Shown here: piece after piece, positions 61,601 to 64,000 of the stretch
Layout: every line of letters begins with the position of its first letter
Numbering within the stretch: the stretch's first letter is position 1
NCBI GenBank assembly: GCA_019218445.1
Contig: JAHUUM010000003.1
Location: 62,001 to 126,000 of the forward strand
Length of the DNA: 64,000 nucleotides
DNA from: Weeksellaceae bacterium TAE3-ERU29
GTDB lineage: Bacteria; Bacteroidota; Bacteroidia; Flavobacteriales; Weeksellaceae
Reading direction: 5' to 3'
The notes under the pieces: generated by a model
What the model was told of the DNA's origin: nothing
What the model saw: only the letters and a program-made list of their open reading frames with translations
Database searches by the model: none
Program-made: the position numbers and the translations under genes

Positions 61601-63807
61601 TGGGATTAAAAGAAATCAAATATCCGGAGTCTTTGAGGTACTCTTTTAATAAAAAGGAGAAGCCTTATGAGTTTTATTGCGAATCTTTTTCTAACTCAAA
61701 TAAGATAAAATTTTTATTAGGCTATTTTAGCTCTAATGCTTTTCAAAGTTTAATTCCTTCCTTTTGTCAATTCTTACTTAATGAAGGGGAAATAACCTTT
61801 GTGATGAATCATATAGTGTCAAAGGATGATTATGAAGAGTTATTTAATTGTAAGGTTGATGAAGCTCAAGGAGAGAGCATCGACATTTTTAAGGATATTA
61901 AAGAGTTTCGAGATAAGATGTCTCGAGATCGTAAATTCTTTTTTAATTGTTTGAGATATTTAAAAAATCAAGGGAGACTAAAGTTTATAGTTATACGACC
62001 TAAAGGGAGTAGCATGTCTCATTATAAAGAGGCTCTTTTCTATGATGGAGAAGACTGTATTTTTTCGGCAGGAAGTGCAAACTTTACTTGTAATGGATTG
62101 CTTGGCAATGCCGAGAGTATTTCTATTAATAGAAGTTGGGGTGAAAAGTCGGAAAAGTGTAAGATTAAAGAGTTTGAAGAAGAGTATAGAGAGATTGAAA
62201 ATCAGGAATCAAAGAAATATGAGTATTTAAATGCGGATCAATTAAATGTCATTGATAGAGTTTCTGAGGATAAAACCTTAAATGAACTGATAGAAGATGG
62301 AGTTGCTCTGCTTTCTGAAATGAGAGAGAAGGACAAGGATATAGAGTCAATTTTAAAAAAACAAGAGTCTAAGTTTAGAAAAAAAGTAGAAGAATTGGAA
62401 AATAAACCAAGATTTCCGTATCCTAAGCCACGTGATTATCAAGTTGAAGCCTATAATAATTGGGTGGAAAATGGTTATAAAGGTATTTTTGCCATGGCAA
62501 CCGGAACGGGGAAGACACTTACTGCATTGAATTGTGTCATAGAAGAAAGTGTAAAAAGCAACCAAAATATTTTAGTTGTAGTTCCGGGAAAAGAACTAGT
62601 GGAGCAGTGGGAAGATGAGTTAAGACTATGTAACTTTAAGAAACCTATTTTATTATATTCAGGTAATAAAAACATTAAAAAGGATAGAAATTCGATTAAA
62701 CTAAAGAAATATATAAACTTTGAGAATTTAAATATCATTACCACATACGATACATTTAAAAGTAAAACTTTTCAGAGTTTAATAGAAGATATAATTGAAA
62801 AATTTATTTTAATTTTTGACGAGTGTCATAACATGGGAGCCCATCAAGTTATGAAAGCTCTAAAAAATATAGAGGATAAAAAAATTAAAAAAATCGGGCT
62901 TTCAGCTACACCTATAAGAATATGGGATGAAGATGGGGAGAATGAATTTATTGAAGATTTTTTTGACTCAAAACCGCCATATACGTATGAATATTCAATG
63001 GAAGATGCCATCAAAAACGGCTTTTTGTGTAAATATAAATATAGACCATATTTTGCAAGTTTCAATAATGATGAATGGGAAGAATATATGGAACTCACTA
63101 AGCAAATCCCCAAAGCTAAAGAAGGAGAGAAAATTAATACTACAGCGGCTTTAAAAAGACAACTTTTAAAGGATCAGATTGCGAGTAAAAAAATAGTTTT
63201 GAAAGAAGTCATAAAACATATAAAAGAGTCTTTTGTGTTAGATTACAATAACACAATTGTGTATTGCATGAAAGGTAGTAATAATGAAACAGAAGAAAAA
63301 TACATTTATGAATTACAAGACTATATAAAAGAAGAGTTTCCAGAGATTAATACCGCCACATTTACAAGCGAAACAGAAGAGAGAGATTTATTACTCCAAG
63401 ATTTTGAAAATGAGAAAGTGTCAATATTATATGCTATAAAGTGTTTGGATGAAGGGGTGAATATTCCAAAGGTTATGAACGCAATATTTTTAGCAAACGG
63501 TCAAAATTACAGGGAATATGTACAAAGAAGAGGTAGAGTATTAAGAAATTACTCTGATGCAGAAACTAACTTTGTTAAAGAGTATGCTCATCTGTTTGAT
63601 GTTTTAGCAATGCCTACAGTTGACCAATTCAATAGCAATAGAAGCACGGGATTAAATTTAATAGTAAGTGAATTTAAAAGATTATATGAGTTTTATAAAA
63701 ATGCAGAGCAAGAAATATCAGTATTCAATACTTTGGATAATGAACTGAAAAAATATGGATTAACAAAAGAATATATCAAAAATAAAATATTAAAAAATGA
63801 ACAATAG
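61600..63807 (+). CDS. PLD-nuclease/superfamily 2 helicase fusion, putative restriction or defence enzyme
   Basis: The 735-residue protein joins an N-terminal phospholipase-D-type nuclease domain (about 20-200; H141 and K143 in SHYKEALFYDG, then GSANFTCNG at 158-166) to a DEAH-like helicase. Helicase motifs are QVEAYNNW, Walker A ATGTGKT (300-306), DECH (407-410), SAT (435-437) and QRRGRVLR (642-649). A glutamate- and lysine-rich helical linker (about 200-275) separates them; a short helical tail ends the protein. ATP-dependent restriction enzymes with PLD nucleases exist (NgoAVII/CglI type, there as separate chains). It is coupled to the controller gene, which supports restriction or defence. 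DNA target and partner are unknown. Confidence 0.87.
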   Translation: MGLKEIKYPESLRYSFNKKEKPYEFYCESFSNSNKIKFLLGYFSSNAFQSLIPSFCQFLLNEGEITFVMNHIVSKDDYEELFNCKVDEAQGESIDIFKDIKEFRDKMSRDRKFFFNCLRYLKNQGRLKFIVIRPKGSSMSHYKEALFYDGEDCIFSAGSANFTCNGLLGNAESISINRSWGEKSEKCKIKEFEEEYREIENQESKKYEYLNADQLNVIDRVSEDKTLNELIEDGVALLSEMREKDKDIESILKKQESKFRKKVEELENKPRFPYPKPRDYQVEAYNNWVENGYKGIFAMATGTGKTLTALNCVIEESVKSNQNILVVVPGKELVEQWEDELRLCNFKKPILLYSGNKNIKKDRNSIKLKKYINFENLNIITTYDTFKSKTFQSLIEDIIEKFILIFDECHNMGAHQVMKALKNIEDKKIKKIGLSATPIRIWDEDGENEFIEDFFDSKPPYTYEYSMEDAIKNGFLCKYKYRPYFASFNNDEWEEYMELTKQIPKAKEGEKINTTAALKRQLLKDQIASKKIVLKEVIKHIKESFVLDYNNTIVYCMKGSNNETEEKYIYELQDYIKEEFPEINTATFTSETEERDLLLQDFENEKVSILYAIKCLDEGVNIPKVMNAIFLANGQNYREYVQRRGRVLRNYSDAETNFVKEYAHLFDVLAMPTVDQFNSNRSTGLNLIVSEFKRLYEFYKNAEQEISVFNTLDNELKKYGLTKEYIKNKILKNEQ

Positions 63808-64000
63808 AGAAAATATTTTAAGGGCAATATTAAATGATGAAGACTTAAAAAAAGAGTACTGGCCTAAACTAGAAACAGAAGCAATAAGTAATACAACGAT
63901 TAAAAGAGAAAGTGATCGTGAACGTAACATTTACCTAAAATATTTAGCATTACTTTTAGATACTAATACAGATACAAATAGTAGATTATTTAATAATACT
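63797..64000 (+). CDS. Start of an unidentified third island gene (cut by window end)
   Basis: An ATG at 63797 overlaps the last 11 bases of the helicase gene and opens a frame without stop for 68 codons to the window edge. The visible part (MNNRENILRAILNDEDLKKE, then charged and helical residues ending RLFNNT) is hydrophilic, with no signal or membrane segment. No family is recognised from this fragment. The overlap shows it belongs to the same operon. A methyltransferase or DNA-recognition subunit would be expected in such a system, but nothing in the fragment proves either. Confidence 0.7.
   Translation, partial: MNNRENILRAILNDEDLKKEYWPKLETEAISNTTIKRESDRERNIYLKYLALLLDTNTDTNSRLFNNT

Noticed and set aside
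62927-63154. 75-residue plus-strand ORF inside the helicase gene
   Set aside because: Lies out of frame within a conserved helicase; no independent support.
1-64000. CRISPR arrays, rRNA genes, insertion sequences, integrases
   Set aside because: Looked for regular repeats, rRNA-like blocks and transposase motifs; none found.

Overview
The window is AT-rich chromosomal DNA (roughly one third G+C by eye) from a member of the Bacteroidota, most likely class Flavobacteriia. Four things point there: a PorX-type response regulator of the type IX secretion system, a fused lpxC-fabZ gene, DUF4271/hemD and DUF4296 gene neighbourhoods, and many upstream sites that fit the Bacteroidota -7 box TAnnTTTG. 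The sequence alone does not settle the genus. A locus for breaking down glycosaminoglycans suggests an animal-associated lifestyle.

Layout. 1-13.9 kb is core genome: the 3' part of mutS, a phosphopantetheinyl transferase, an orphan ABC ATPase, an mrp-nfu-korA cluster (Fe-S assembly plus a 2-oxoacid oxidoreductase alpha subunit without its beta partner), era, rnpA, a bacilliredoxin, asd, a broken mscL, lgt, yidD and a DNA glycosylase. 13.97-30.46 kb is a catabolic locus on the minus strand. It holds one sulfatase, a chondroitinase-ABC-like PL8 lyase, two tandem chondroitinase-AC-like PL8 lyases, a DUF4861 lipoprotein, and the pathway kduI-kduD-kdgK(x2)-eda that turns the released unsaturated uronate into pyruvate and glyceraldehyde-3-phosphate. 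KduI carries a signal peptide, and the only inner-membrane transporter in the locus is an isolated Gat-type PTS IIC protein. No susC/susD pair and no GH88 hydrolase is present. 30.7-38 kb has ppc and a haem-acquisition operon (hmuY, TonB receptor, a lipoprotein CbiK/CbiX-like chelatase, a PepSY-type membrane protein and a small lipoprotein). 38.1-43.8 kb is the ATP synthase operon (atpZ, unknown, atpB, E, F, H, A, G) without atpD/atpC. 43.8-60.6 kb is again core: dusB, an lpxD paralogue, rsmI, a 3'-5' exonuclease, tyrA, a dolichol-phosphate-mannose-synthase-like glycosyltransferase, DUF4271-hemD, porX, an HD phosphohydrolase, lpxD-lpxCfabZ-lpxA-efp, and a YceI lipoprotein.

At 60.85-61.05 kb are tRNA-Gly(GCC) and tRNA-Leu(UAA). 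Directly behind them begins an accessory island that runs off the window: a 70-residue controller-type (C-protein) XRE regulator, a candidate C-box operator upstream of it, a translationally coupled 735-residue protein joining a phospholipase-D-type nuclease to a superfamily 2 helicase, and the start of a third overlapping gene. This resembles a controller-regulated, ATP-dependent restriction or defence system and is the most interesting unit in the window.

The catabolic region reads as three or four transcription units separated by hairpin terminators (near 26.15, 24.28, 18.61 and 13.95 kb). The inferred flow is: PL8 lyases and sulfatase outside the cytoplasm, then a still unidentified step freeing the unsaturated uronate, periplasmic isomerisation by exported KduI, import through the IIC protein, then KduD, KdgK and Eda in the cytoplasm.
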